This document shows positions 1 to 9,703 of a stretch of DNA of 64,000 nt, one piece after another; position 1 is the first letter of the stretch; each line of letters opens with the position of its first letter. This DNA comes from Hexactinellida sp. DTS-2022 (taxonomy: Eukaryota > Porifera > Hexactinellida): assembly GCA_028753945.1 (NCBI GenBank), contig JAPNXP010000017.1, forward strand, positions 124,001 through 188,000, in the 5' to 3' direction. The notes beneath the pieces were generated by a model. It did no database searches. It saw nothing but the letters and a program-made list of their open reading frames with translations, and was not told the origin of the DNA. The position numbers and the translations under genes were made by a program.

Positions 1-564
1 AATACCCGAGATCGCGACGTTCCAGTCCTTATCCAAAGGAGTCTATGCCCCAGGTGCACATCTGTAACCCATGAGACACCTGTCCTGAAATTTGGGTTCT
101 TAGTAAATATAACTCTATTCTGTGGATGAGCTACGGATAAATAATAATATACCAAAGCACTAAGATTAGAACTGGGCCACTATACTATAGTATAGTCGGC
201 ACAGTAAAATTTAAGTATTAATAGAGAGCAACAAAAGCTTATCATTATTTATTGATGTGTATATTCATTATTGTTAAGTACTGACCAAACAAATGCCAGT
301 ACGTAAATAATAGGAAATTTAGGATGAGAAACGCTCAAATAAAAATCCTTGCTCTAAGCCTAGGCAGTTAAAACAAATATGTGTTGAAGGAAAATAATAA
401 CATGTATTAGCAAATAATGTACTGAACGGGTTCCAAGCCAAGTTAAACAATATAGCGCTGTCTTGACACCGTTGGCGAACCTTTCATTCCCCGGTCTCTA
501 TTACTTGAATAAAACTAAAGCTGATAAATGAAACATAATGAATCGAGAACGCGCAACGGTTGAA

Positions 565-599
565 TGATCCGTCGCGAACGACCGAGATAGATGAGCTCG
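565..599 (+). mobile_element. Helitron-like 3' end (decayed)
   Basis: The segment carries CCGTCGCGAACGACCGAG followed by GAGCTCG and a T, close to the terminal signature of the better copies at 26665-26696 and 40338-40368. The hairpin is imperfect here and no matching 5' end was found, so this is a decayed terminus only. Confidence 0.35.
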
Positions 600-604
600 T
601 TATA

Positions 605-754
605 CAGGGCCGGCGCCACCGGGGGTGTCCTGGGTGTCCGGACACCCACTGCCTCAAGGAAATGAAGCGGTGATTGGACAGTGACATGACACCCACTAGA
701 CTATACAGTGACACGCACTACACCCACACCTCATAATACGTGGCGCCGGCAATG
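605..754. mobile_element. hAT-type MITE, GGTGTCC-rich
   Basis: A 150 bp non-autonomous element starting CAGGGCCGGCGCCAC and ending GTGGCGCCGGCAATG, so the terminal inverted repeats share GCCGGCGCCAC. The interior near the left end repeats GGTGTCC and GGACACCC. The flanks (TCGTTATA and TATATCAT) are not a clean target duplication. It is placed with the hAT-type MITEs by its CAGGG start and its likeness to 63470-63625. Confidence 0.6.
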
Positions 755-1371
755 TATATCATACACTCACCACCAGAATTATTCGTATCAATCAATAATT
801 TGCGCCACAAATGGCACATGATGAAAATATATTGCGAACTTCATGTGTGTCCTATCAAATTATCCAAATATAGTATTTCAAGTTTGTTAAACTTGCTAAA
901 CTTATTAAACTAAGTGTTCGGGGCTTTTTTAGCCTGCATATTCATGCCACGTGCCACTTATCGCACAGGTTGCACAAATTAACTGTAACTGTAAGTTAAC
1001 AACTAATTGTATGAAAGTAGAAATAAATAAAGTTAAATCTAAACTGAGATACAGAATTCAAAACTGCATTCAGGATTACTGAATTCGAAACACCTTTTTG
1101 GTAAATAGGAGCAAATTTTAATGAACTCATTATCTAGTTAATTTGGATAACACGTCAAAAAGTTTATAATAATATAAAAAAAGTTTAATTAAAATGGAAC
1201 CCAATTTATTAGTGTGTATACTTCTATTGAAATGTTGGTGAATGTACAAAATGAACGCGCAAATTATTGATCAGTGCGAATACTTTCGGACATTGAGTGT
1301 AGATCAGGAAATGGCACAGACAAAAGCTACACTATTTAATAAATAACAATACGTATCAGAAAAAATAGTAC

Positions 1372-1602
1372 CTTCAAGCGTTGTAACAAAATCCTCCTCT
1401 GTCTTTGAAGTCGAATGTAACGTGGCCATCGAACATAACGAGTAAGATCACGTTTAGGTTGAATATCACCACCAAGAGCGAAGTTTTTAGGTCTCTTTTC
1501 ATAAAGAGGGTTTTTTTTCGGCTCCTTCCTAGTAAGCTTAGTAGTCAGCTTTGGAGCAGGAGGAATTAAACGTTTTTTTACTCTCCTGGTTCTAATAGGC
1601 AT
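1372..1602 (-). CDS. RPL7A: RPL7A (eL8) ribosomal protein, N-terminal exon
   Basis: This 231-base exon encodes 77 residues of large-subunit ribosomal protein eL8. The diagnostic block is EKRPKNF, then [18 protein letters not shown] and RLQRQR, followed by RLK exactly where animal proteins continue with VPP. The family binds rRNA in the 60S subunit. After AAG the sequence reads GTACTA, a phase-0 splice donor at 1371, and the reading frame beyond it ([10 protein letters not shown]) is not eL8, which supports splicing there. The basic N-terminus ([11 protein letters not shown]) diverges from other animals. The ATG at 1602 is a plausible start, but an AG just inside it could be an acceptor, so a short upstream exon is possible. 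Remaining exons would lie left of position 1. Confidence 0.85.
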
Positions 1603-2183
1603 TAGAAATCAACTATCTAATTAGTTAGAAATAAAGTTAAATCTAAACCAATATAAAAAGATGCTTTATATTTTCCTTAAAAATAATGATCAATTGATGC
1701 TAGAATATTTTTCCCCAGTGACCAGACAATAAAATTTCCATGTTATCTGTTGAGTATAGGAATAACTATAATTACATTTTCACATGATCTCGGGGAGAAT
1801 AATAGATCCTGAAAATTACATACAAATCAACCTAGTACCTATAAATTAGTCCCCAGAGTAATTGGAAGCTTAATTAACTCAGAACTCTTGCAAATTCTGA
1901 TAGAGTTATGCGCATGGTGACCAGATGTTCTTCTTTTGGAAGGACAGTCCTTTCTTTTAGACTAATTGCCTTCATTTTTTGCATCCTTTTTTGTCCTTAT
2001 TTGTGCTTATTTACATTGTTAAATTAGCTAAACCTTTAAATATGGCCAAAATCACTCATAATACAAAATTGTATCTCATAATACAAGTACAAGAACAATA
2101 TTAATAAACAAAAATGTTTTAATATGAAAAAGTCCATCATTTTGACATAGTAGATGTAGATCTGGACCAGAGCCGATGAGGGT
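1603..2183. other. Unannotated flank between RPL7A exon and palindrome
   Basis: AT-rich sequence upstream of the RPL7A exon. Near 1914-2000 there is a stretch beginning GGTGACCAGATGTTC with repeated TCCTTTTTTG-like words that looks like one end of a MITE, but the partner end was not found. I see no coding sequence or promoter element that can be supported. Confidence 0.3.
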
Positions 2184-3253
2184 GCAACTTCAGGAATAAA
2201 CACCTCCAAGATTTCGTGGAGTTAGGCTAAAACGGTGTATGTACACGTCTAGAACTCGCTAAATGATGAAGATAGACCAAAAGAAACCCAAAATCGGACA
2301 ATAATTGACAAAGTTACGGCCAAAATCAGTTATAAGCCAAACCCTATGGAGAAAATTGATAACATCACAGAAGCCTTTTATACTGTAAACAATGCTATTA
2401 CAGTAGTTACTCGTGTGCATACAAGCTAAATTTGACTATTACAGAACACATATCTTTATATGTGTCAATTTCAACTCTCTATTTTGACTTTTCAAATTTC
2501 TGAAGATATCAATTTGTTGACAATCATATCCTAATTATTGCCTACAACATTACTAGATATTTGAAATCAATTTTTAATTGCACCATCATCACTAGTTAGA
2601 CTACCCGTATATTAATAAGAATATTGATCACTTACCAAAGTAACTTCGACAAATAACTAGTACAATTATTTGATGGGGGTACGCTACCTAAACGTAACAA
2701 TTAAATTAAAAGTTAACTGAGGTAGGCAAGCAAGCTAATCGTCTGTAATTAATAACTGTTGGAGCTGCTAGTGGCGTACTATCGTACATATGGATAAAAT
2801 ATACAAATTCCATATATTGGTATGCGCTGTCATATTGTGCTCAACCCTCTTGGAAGCGTTAAGTAAGCTACAATTGTACATTAAAAATTAGAAATGCATT
2901 TCTCATGTAATACTTTGAGATGAATCAACTGCATTACATTTAATTGTCTCTAATAGTCCACTTTCTAATACTCAAGTTCTCAACTGGTCCACTTATATAA
3001 TTTTACTTTGCTCATCGTGTTTATATGAATTTAGTGATTGTATGTAGTATATGCGAGATTATATTTAAATGTACTAATACTCTGACAATACCGTATATTA
3101 GTTATATTACCTTTGATGTTACTTAATTAAGACTAAATTCTTTATTAGTCCATGTTCTCTAATAGTCCACCTGTGTCGTTTTCCCACTGGTGGACTATTA
3201 GAGAGACAATACAGTACTGAAGTAAATAACTACTCTAGACAGTTGAGATATAC

Positions 3254-3790
3254 CAGTGCTTCCAACCTAAAATATCCCAAAAGTGGGACCTGTGGCGGGA
3301 GTTTCATCTAAAAGCGGGAGGTAGATACTCTAAAAGCGGGAGAAAAAGCGGGAGGTCAGTATTTTAGTTAAATTAGCAAGAATACCTGAATAAAAGGCAG
3401 TATAAAAACATTTCTCTACCTATCAATTAGTTTCTACCCTCTAATATTGAATATAAGGTAGCAGTGAGCATTTTATTATTATTATTATAAAATATATAAA
3501 TAAATAAAAATTTCCTAAATGATGTGTTGTAAAATTCCCTAAATGATGTGTCAGAATGGAAAATTGGAAATACAAGATAATATACAGAATTATGGTATTT
3601 TAAAAGAGACAAATTTGTTTCTCGGGTTAGAGTAAATTAGTTAAGTGAAGACTACTAAAATATATTGCTTGTAATTATAAAATTAAGATTCTAATATTTA
3701 CATATACAATCATCCAAAAAGCGGGAGGTTTGAGAGGGGAGGCGGGAGAGCGGGAGGAAACATCAAAAAGCGGGAGGGTTGGCAGCACTG
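3254..3790. mobile_element. hAT-type MITE, GCGGGAG words (left arm copy)
   Basis: A 537 bp element with ends CAGTGCTTCCAACC and GGTTGGCAGCACTG. Both subterminal regions are built from repeats of the word AAGCGGGAG (about 3310-3360 and 3716-3785). It is flanked by the 7-bp direct repeat GATATAC. No protein-coding capacity is credible. The terminal core TTGGCA/TGCCAA is shared with the elements at 26733-27222, 15925-16215 and 11216-11542, whose internal words differ. Confidence 0.75.
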
Positions 3791-4207
3791 GATATACGCA
3801 GTATTTCAGATAGCCTTTGCAAATCTGCTCACCTTTGGGTTCGCAAATTAAACTATTTCTTACCTAAACAATACTAAAATCCCTATTTACCTAGCTGAAG
3901 CTGAATGGATATGGGAACGATAACAAATTTAAAGTTTATATATATTGCACCCAGATGAAAGCCTGATAATATGATATAAATATATATATATATTCTATTC
4001 TGTACACACCCACCCTGTTTGCACTTGAATTGATATATAACTAGACAATTGTTGTAATTAATATTTTATTGATAAATTAACACATAATATTTATATACAT
4101 ATTTACAAATTCCCAACTGACTTTCTTCTCTTGACCTGTATTTTCAAACATCAAACTTCCAACACACAATTAACTGGTTACGGGATTATGGCCTTTTAGC
4201 TCGTGCA

Positions 4208-4999
4208 ATGCAATGCAAATGTGGGGAGGAAATGTATGAGGGTGCCTACGCCAACTCCCAGGATGGTTACAAGTGGAAATGTCGCGCATGCAAGAGTTCC
4301 TGTTCAATCCGTTTTGGTTCCTTCTTTCATCCTTCCAAACTCTCGCTTACTTCGCTTCTCCAATTCATCTATCTCTGGTGTGAGGACATTCAGTCACACG
4401 CTATTATGGAGAAGCAGTTGCAGTGGGCACCAGCTACTGTTGTTGATTGGAAGAACTTTATGAGGGATATTTGTGTTGAAGAGATCATACAAGATGCTGA
4501 ACCCTTAGGTGGTCCCGGAATTATCGTGGAGATTGATGAATCCAAGTTCGGCAAACGTAAATACAACCGCGGAAGATTAGTAGTGGGTACTTGGGTTTTT
4601 GGAATAGTCGAGAGAGATTCAGGCCGAATGGTTATGTTATGTGTACCAGATAGATCTGCTGCAACTCTGCTACCCCTTATCCAGCATTACGTCCTACCTG
4701 GCTCCGTTGTATACTCAGATGAGTGGGCCGCATACAATATCTTGGCTCATACATCCCAGTACACGCATCACACTGTGAACCATAGTGAGAACTTCGTGAA
4801 TCCAACTACTGGTGTGCATACTCAAGGAATTGAAGGTAGCTGGAACATTGTTAAGAAAAGAATGAGAAGAGGATCAACTACTTACCCTGATGAACTGTTG
4901 GAAACACATCTGGCTGAGGGTTGTTGGAGGAGGAGAAACAAGGATAACATCTTTATCAACATCATAAAAGGGATCCGAAACTTATATCCAGTCGTTTGA
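4208..4999 (+). CDS. Merlin/ISXO2-like (IS1595-type) DDE transposase, left copy
   Basis: A 263-codon transposase of the Merlin group, the animal relatives of bacterial IS1016/IS1595 elements; it would cut and rejoin transposon ends in the nucleus. Near the N-terminus there is a zinc ribbon (CKCGEEM ... WKCRACKSSC, residues 3-31). The DDE/DDN core is visible as EIDESKFGKRK (about residue 108), VVYSDEWAAY (about 168) and QGIEGSWNIVKKRM (about 206). The open frame actually extends upstream of the first ATG with family-like sequence (INWLRDYGLLARA), back to a stop near 4117 with no ATG, so the natural start is uncertain. It lies on the inner end of the left palindrome arm, convergent with an identical copy at 6569-7360. 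No obvious defect is present in the core. Confidence 0.9.
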   Translation: MQCKCGEEMYEGAYANSQDGYKWKCRACKSSCSIRFGSFFHPSKLSLTSLLQFIYLWCEDIQSHAIMEKQLQWAPATVVDWKNFMRDICVEEIIQDAEPLGGPGIIVEIDESKFGKRKYNRGRLVVGTWVFGIVERDSGRMVMLCVPDRSAATLLPLIQHYVLPGSVVYSDEWAAYNILAHTSQYTHHTVNHSENFVNPTTGVHTQGIEGSWNIVKKRMRRGSTTYPDELLETHLAEGCWRRRNKDNIFINIIKGIRNLYPVV

Positions 5000-5110
5000 T
5001 CTCATCGGTTTAGGTTCGTTAATCTATATTAGCATTCTCTTATATTATTCTTAAATACGAGTACTGCGACCGGAAATTAAATTGATGAAATATTATTATT
5101 ATAATGTCAA

Positions 5111-5147
5111 CGAGCCTTTCGGTCTCGGTCGATTCGCCACGGACAAC
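5111..5147 (-). mobile_element. Helitron-like 3' end
   Basis: Read on the minus strand this gives CGACCGAGACCGAAAGGCTCG followed by T, matching the terminal signature of the copies at 26696, 40368 and 41388. The preceding hairpin is degenerate. No 5' end was located. Confidence 0.45.
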
Positions 5148-5312
5148 CACTACGCGGTTTATCTTTTTTTAATAGACAATAAATCTCAATATGCTTACCT
5201 ATTGTAACAATTTGAAAGCTATTCTACATTCCAATTATAATTGCTCTTTCTATTTGCATATAACCTTAGTACAATCTCAACAAAATTGTTAACAAACTAA
5301 GAAATAAATGTA

Positions 5313-5453
5313 TAGTGGTAGTTCGCTTAGTAGCAACCCGTGTTTGTCTATAAATCTGCTTGTTAATAGGCGAATGTTGCTAATTGGGGAATGAAATTAA
5401 CATTTTTCACGCTTGGGATCTTAAAAGCGGTTGCTAATAAAGCAACTCCACTG
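5313..5453. mobile_element. pogo/Tigger-type MITE (GTTGCTAATAAAGCAAC family)
   Basis: About 141 bp between TA dinucleotides, right end GCTAATAAAGCAACTCCACTG and a decayed left end resembling its inverse. The same right end occurs at 43240-43260 and the same left end at 41679. The interior has a GTTGCTAAT word in both halves. It is non-coding. Confidence 0.6.
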
Positions 5454-5474
5454 TATATATATATATATATATAT
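5454..5474. repeat. TA microsatellite
   Basis: About ten consecutive TA units directly after the TA target site of the neighbouring pogo-type MITE, from which they probably grew. Confidence 0.9.
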
Positions 5475-5813
5475 CAAGATTTAAAACTCTGTATTTGGAA
5501 CAGTTGTTTTATTTTGGTGAGTTTTATATAGTAGTCCACTTCTCTATTTGCCTATGTTAATACTAATGATACAATGGAGTTCCTTCATTAAGAACTCTGG
5601 TTTCGTTGCAAGAATAGTTGCTAATAGGGAAGTTGCTTTACTCCTCACCATTTCTACTATGGAGTTAGTAGAAAGGGACGTAATATACATCCCTTTCTAC
5701 TATTTCCCATCGTTTAGGCTTGTCTACCTGTATTCCCGATGTAAGCTGAAGTTTGGGTTTTTATTTTATTTTCCGTAATTTGCTTCCCTATTTTTGTAAA
5801 CAACAACATAAAA

Positions 5814-6178
5814 CAGTGTACTCCGCTTAATTGGGACACCTATGTTCCAGGCCAATTGTCCCAATTAAGCGGAGTACACTCACGGTACGTGGTATACCGA
5901 TGGTATAATTAGGTATAACCAATTATACCAAATTAGTGTCTAGTTTCGGTATTTCACCTTATGCTTAATATTTATTGAATTTACATAGATTACACCTAGA
6001 TTATACCAATATTATAGCACAATATACCACGGATATTTTGAGTATTTAGGGTAGTATAGATGTAGGTGTATTAAATGTGTAATGGAAGTTTAGAATATTA
6101 TACCGAACAGTTCCTAATTTGGTATAATTAATTATACCTAATTATACTATCGCTATCCCACGTACCATGAGTACACTG
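5814..6178. mobile_element. pogo-type hairpin MITE split by another element
   Basis: The left part (5814-5880) is a nearly complete hairpin: CAGTGTACTCCGCTTAATTG pairs with its inverse ending at GGAGTACACT. The final G and the TA target base pair lie at 6178-6180, separated by the element at 5881-6169, which duplicated AGTACACT on entry. Without the insert the element would be about 68 bp. Confidence 0.75.
5881..6169. mobile_element. hAT-like MITE, GGTATA words
   Basis: A 289 bp element with ends CACGGTACGTGG and CCACGTACCATG, flanked by a perfect 8-bp duplication AGTACACT (5873-5880 and 6170-6177). The interior is largely the word GGTATA/TATACC in both orientations. The 8-bp duplication fits hAT or P; the ends are CAC rather than CAG. 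It interrupts a pogo-type hairpin, so it is the younger of the two. Confidence 0.8.
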
Positions 6179-6235
6179 TATACATATTATAAATTTGAAA
6201 ATGCGGTAGTCGTAATCAGCATAATTATGTACCTA

Positions 6236-6422
6236 CAGGGCCGCCGAGAGGATTACCAGAGGCTTTGCGGGCCCCGGGGCAAAACAATAATGATGGGCCC
6301 CTCTGGAACCTTTCCCAAACCCAAATGTTCATTTTTACACGATTTCCTTATTTTCACGGGCCCCTCAGATCCACGGGCCCCGGGGCAACTGCCCCCCCTA
6401 CCCCCCCCTCTTGGCGCCCCTG
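6236..6422. mobile_element. hAT-type MITE, GGGCCCC words
   Basis: A 187 bp element starting CAGGGCCGCCGAGAG and ending TTGGCGCCCCTG, flanked by a perfect 8-bp duplication TGTACCTA (6228-6235 and 6423-6430). The interior is dominated by GGGCCCC and CCCGGGGCAA words. Proline- and glycine-rich frames across it are not genes. Confidence 0.9.
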
Positions 6423-6568
6423 TGTACCTATTAGGAAATTTGGAAGTTTGTTTCAATTTAAAATGCTGTTTCAATACCCCCATCACTTTAATACAACCCG
6501 ACAAACAAACAAGCAACCTCACAGCACTTGACTTTTAATAATATATATATAATCGTTTTGATACTGAG

Positions 6569-7360
6569 TCAAAACACTGGATATAAGTTTCGGATCCCTT
6601 TTATGATGTTGATAAAGATGTTATCCTTGTTTCTCCTCCTCCAACAACCCTCAGCCAGATGTGTTTCCAACAGTTCATCAGGGTAAGTAGTTGATCCTCT
6701 TCTCATTCTTTTCTTAACAATGTTCCAGCTACCTTCAATTCCTTGAGTATGCACACCAGTAGTTGGATTCACGAAGTTCTCACTATGGTTCACAGTGTGA
6801 TGCGTGTACTGGGATGTATGAGCCAAGATATTGTATGCGGCCCACTCATCTGAGTATACAACGGAGCCAGGTAGGACGTAATGCTGGATAAGGGGTAGCA
6901 GAGTTGCAGCAGATCTATCTGGTACACATAACATAACCATTCGGCCTGAATCTCTCTCGACTATTCCAAAAACCCAAGTACCCACTACTAATCTTCCGCG
7001 GTTGTATTTACGTTTGCCGAACTTGGATTCATCAATCTCCACGATAATTCCGGGACCACCTAAGGGTTCAGCATCTTGTATGATCTCTTCAACACAAATA
7101 TCCCTCATAAAGTTCTTCCAATCAACAACAGTAGCTGGTGCCCACTGCAACTGCTTCTCCATAATAGCGTGTGACTGAATGTCCTCACACCAGAGATAGA
7201 TGAATTGGAGAAGCGAAGTAAGCGAGAGTTTGGAAGGATGAAAGAAGGAACCAAAACGGATTGAACAGGAACTCTTGCATGCGCGACATTTCCACTTGTA
7301 ACCATCCTGGGAGTTGGCGTAGGCACCCTCATACATTTCCTCCCCACATTTGCATTGCAT
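6569..7360 (-). CDS. Merlin/ISXO2-like DDE transposase, right copy
   Basis: This is the mirror copy of the gene at 4208-4999. It has 263 codons with the same zinc ribbon, EIDESKF, SDEWAAY and GIEGSW motifs. The two proteins differ only at the last residue (F here, V in the left copy), where the palindrome arms end at 4992/6576. The upstream in-frame extension INWLRDYGLLARA is also preserved. Two intact, convergent and essentially identical copies suggest very recent duplication, continuing gene conversion between arms, or activity. Confidence 0.9.
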   Translation of the reverse strand: MQCKCGEEMYEGAYANSQDGYKWKCRACKSSCSIRFGSFFHPSKLSLTSLLQFIYLWCEDIQSHAIMEKQLQWAPATVVDWKNFMRDICVEEIIQDAEPLGGPGIIVEIDESKFGKRKYNRGRLVVGTWVFGIVERDSGRMVMLCVPDRSAATLLPLIQHYVLPGSVVYSDEWAAYNILAHTSQYTHHTVNHSENFVNPTTGVHTQGIEGSWNIVKKRMRRGSTTYPDELLETHLAEGCWRRRNKDNIFINIIKGIRNLYPVF

Positions 7361-7777
7361 TGCACGAGCTAAAAGGCCATAATCCCGTAACCAGTTAATT
7401 GTGTGTTGGAAGTTTGATGTTTGAAAATACAGGTCAAGAGAAGAAAGTCAGTTGGGAATTTGTAAATATGTATATAAATATTATGTGTTAATTTATCAAT
7501 AAAATATTAATTACAACAATTGTCTAGTTATATATCAATTCAAGTGCAAACAGGGTGGGTGTGTACAGAATAGAATATATATATATATTTATATCATATT
7601 ATCAGGCTTTCATCTGGGTGCAATATATATAAACTTTAAATTTGTTATCGTTCCCATATCCATTCAGCTTCAGCTAGGTAAATAGGGATTTTAGTATTGT
7701 TTAGGTAAGAAATAGTTTAATTTGCGAACCCAAAGGTGAGCAGATTTGCAAAGGCTATCTGAAATACTGCGTATATC

Positions 7778-8314
7778 CAGTGCTGCCAACCCTCCCGCTT
7801 TTTGATGTTTCCTCCCGCTCTCCCGCCTCCCCTCTCAAACCTCCCGCTTTTTGGATGATTGTATATGTAAATATTAGAATCTTAATTTTATAATTACAAG
7901 CAATATATTTTAGTAGTCTTCACTTAACTAATTTACTCTAACCCGAGAAACAAATTTGTCTCTTTTAAAATACCATAATTCTGTATATTATCTTGTATTT
8001 CCAATTTTCCATTCTGACACATCATTTAGGGAATTTTACAACACATCATTTAGGAAATTTTTATTTATTTATATATTTTATAATAATAATAATAAAATGC
8101 TCACTGCTACCTTATATTCGATATTAGAGGGTAGAAACTAATTGATAGGTAGAGAAATGTTTTTATACTGCCTTTTATTCAGGTATTCTTGCTAATTTAA
8201 CTAAAATACTGACCTCCCGCTTTTTCTCCCGCTTTTAGAGTATCTACCTCCCGCTTTTAGATGAAACTCCCGCCACAGGTCCCACTTTTGGGATATTTTA
8301 GGTTGGAAGCACTG
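7778..8314. mobile_element. hAT-type MITE, GCGGGAG words (right arm copy)
   Basis: Mirror copy of the element at 3254-3790, with ends CAGTGCTGCCAACC and GGTTGGAAGCACTG and the flanking direct repeat GTATATC (7771-7777 and 8315-8321). The word appears here as CTCCCGCTTTT. Confidence 0.75.
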
Positions 8315-9384
8315 GTATATCTCAACTGTCTAGAGTAGTTATTTACTTCAGTACTGTATTGTCTCTCTAATAGTCCACCAGTGGGAAAACGACACAGGTG
8401 GACTATTAGAGAACATGGACTAATAAAGAATTTAGTCTTAATTAAGTAACATCAAAGGTAATATAACTAATATACGGTATTGTCAGAGTATTAGTACATT
8501 TAAATATAATCTCGCATATACTACATACAATCACTAAATTCATATAAACACGATGAGCAAAGTAAAATTATATAAGTGGACCAGTTGAGAACTTGAGTAT
8601 TAGAAAGTGGACTATTAGAGACAATTAAATGTAATGCAGTTGATTCATCTCAAAGTATTACATGAGAAATGCATTTCTAATTTTTAATGTACAATTGTAG
8701 CTTACTTAACGCTTCCAAGAGGGTTGAGCACAATATGACAGCGCATACCAATATATGGAATTTGTATATTTTATCCATATGTACGATAGTACGCCACTAG
8801 CAGCTCCAACAGTTATTAATTACAGACGATTAGCTTGCTTGCCTACCTCAGTTAACTTTTAATTTAATTGTTACGTTTAGGTAGCGTACCCCCATCAAAT
8901 AATTGTACTAGTTATTTGTCGAAGTTACTTTGGTAAGTGATCAATATTCTTATTAATATACGGGTAGTCTAACTAGTGATGATGGTGCAATTAAAAATTG
9001 ATTTCAAATATCTAGTAATGTTGTAGGCAATAATTAGGATATGATTGTCAACAAATTGATATCTTCAGAAATTTGAAAAGTCAAAATAGAGAGTTGAAAT
9101 TGACACATATAAAGATATGTGTTCTGTAATAGTCAAATTTAGCTTGTATGCACACGAGTAACTACTGTAATAGCATTGTTTACAGTATAAAAGGCTTCTG
9201 TGATGTTATCAATTTTCTCCATAGGGTTTGGCTTATAACTGATTTTGGCCGTAACTTTGTCAATTATTGTCCGATTTTGGGTTTCTTTTGGTCTATCTTC
9301 ATCATTTAGCGAGTTCTAGACGTGTACATACACCGTTTTAGCCTAACTCCACGAAATCTTGGAGGTGTTTATTACTGAAGTTGC

Positions 9385-9590
9385 CTCTGCTTATTCGGGT
9401 CAAAATTCCCTGGAACTAAGCTGACCCTGTCAGTCACTGGAAAATTGGTCCCCGAAAAAATTCGTCCTGGGGACTAAAATTCCATGCAATATTTTCCTCG
9501 GACCAATTTCCACGGAATATTAGTTCCCCCTGACTAATTTTCTAAGTGGACCAAAATATCCGTGAAAACCCTATTAAGCGGATTTGACTG
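9385..9590. mobile_element. pogo-type MITE truncated at the palindrome edge
   Basis: The right end reads TATTAAGCGGATTTGACTG and is followed by TA. The expected inverse at the left is recognisable from CTGCTTATTCGGGTC onward but is cut off at about 9385, where the palindrome begins. GGTCC/GGACC words recur inside. The junction implies that the palindrome boundary formed in, or deleted, the left end of this MITE. Confidence 0.55.
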
Positions 9591-9703
9591 TATTTTATAT
9601 GATTTAATCTTTAGCTTGCACTTTTATACAACCAAAATTAACTGAAATAAGATTAATGTAACAATAGTAAATTCTACAAAATGGTTAGGATGGCAATTCA
9701 ACC

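Larger units (their letters stand above)
1..1371. other. Probable RPL7A intron, repeat-bearing
   Basis: No host coding sequence is visible here. Because the RPL7A exon to the right is on the minus strand and ends in a splice donor at 1371, this stretch should be intron of that gene, with later exons beyond the left edge. It holds one end of a dispersed repeat near 173-205 (a palindromic CTATACTATAGTATAG core, seen again at 16513 and decayed elsewhere), a Helitron-like 3' end near 565-599 and a GC-rich MITE at 605-754. About 35 bases near 55-90 resemble the last 35 bases of the window. The remainder is AT-rich sequence with nothing I recognise. Confidence 0.5.
4993..6575. other. Palindrome spacer filled with MITEs
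   Basis: This single-copy centre separates the two arms. It holds a Helitron-like 3' end on the minus strand near 5111-5147, a pogo-type MITE at 5313-5453, a TA microsatellite, a pogo-type hairpin at 5814-6178 split by a GGTATA-word element, and a hAT-type MITE at 6236-6422. I see no host gene. The reading frames across 6236-6530 are the MITE, not genes. Confidence 0.7.
2184..9384. repeat. 7.2 kb near-perfect palindrome with two transposase genes
   Basis: Positions 2184-4992 and 6576-9384 are reverse complements (paired coordinates sum to 11568 throughout, so there is no net indel). Each arm is 2,809 bp and the spacer is about 1,583 bp. All stretches I compared were identical, including the 263-codon transposase up to its last codons and a 61-codon frame further out. 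Each arm carries, from outside in: a terminal block also found near 12126-12270, a TAGTCCAC repeat, a 537 bp hAT-type MITE, and the transposase pointing towards the centre. Because both arms carry the MITE at the same place, the inverted copy formed after the MITE inserted. Either a large fold-back transposon or a recent inverted duplication would explain it. Confidence 0.9.

Noticed and set aside
6167-6538. Proline-rich coding frames on both strands
   Set aside because: They span the GGGCCCC-word MITE at 6236-6422 and its flanks.
2184-9384. Assembly artefact as the explanation of the palindrome
   Set aside because: Not excluded, but the arms are separated by 1.58 kb of distinct sequence, end at a repeat-family boundary and differ at their inner edge, which a simple mis-join would not readily give.
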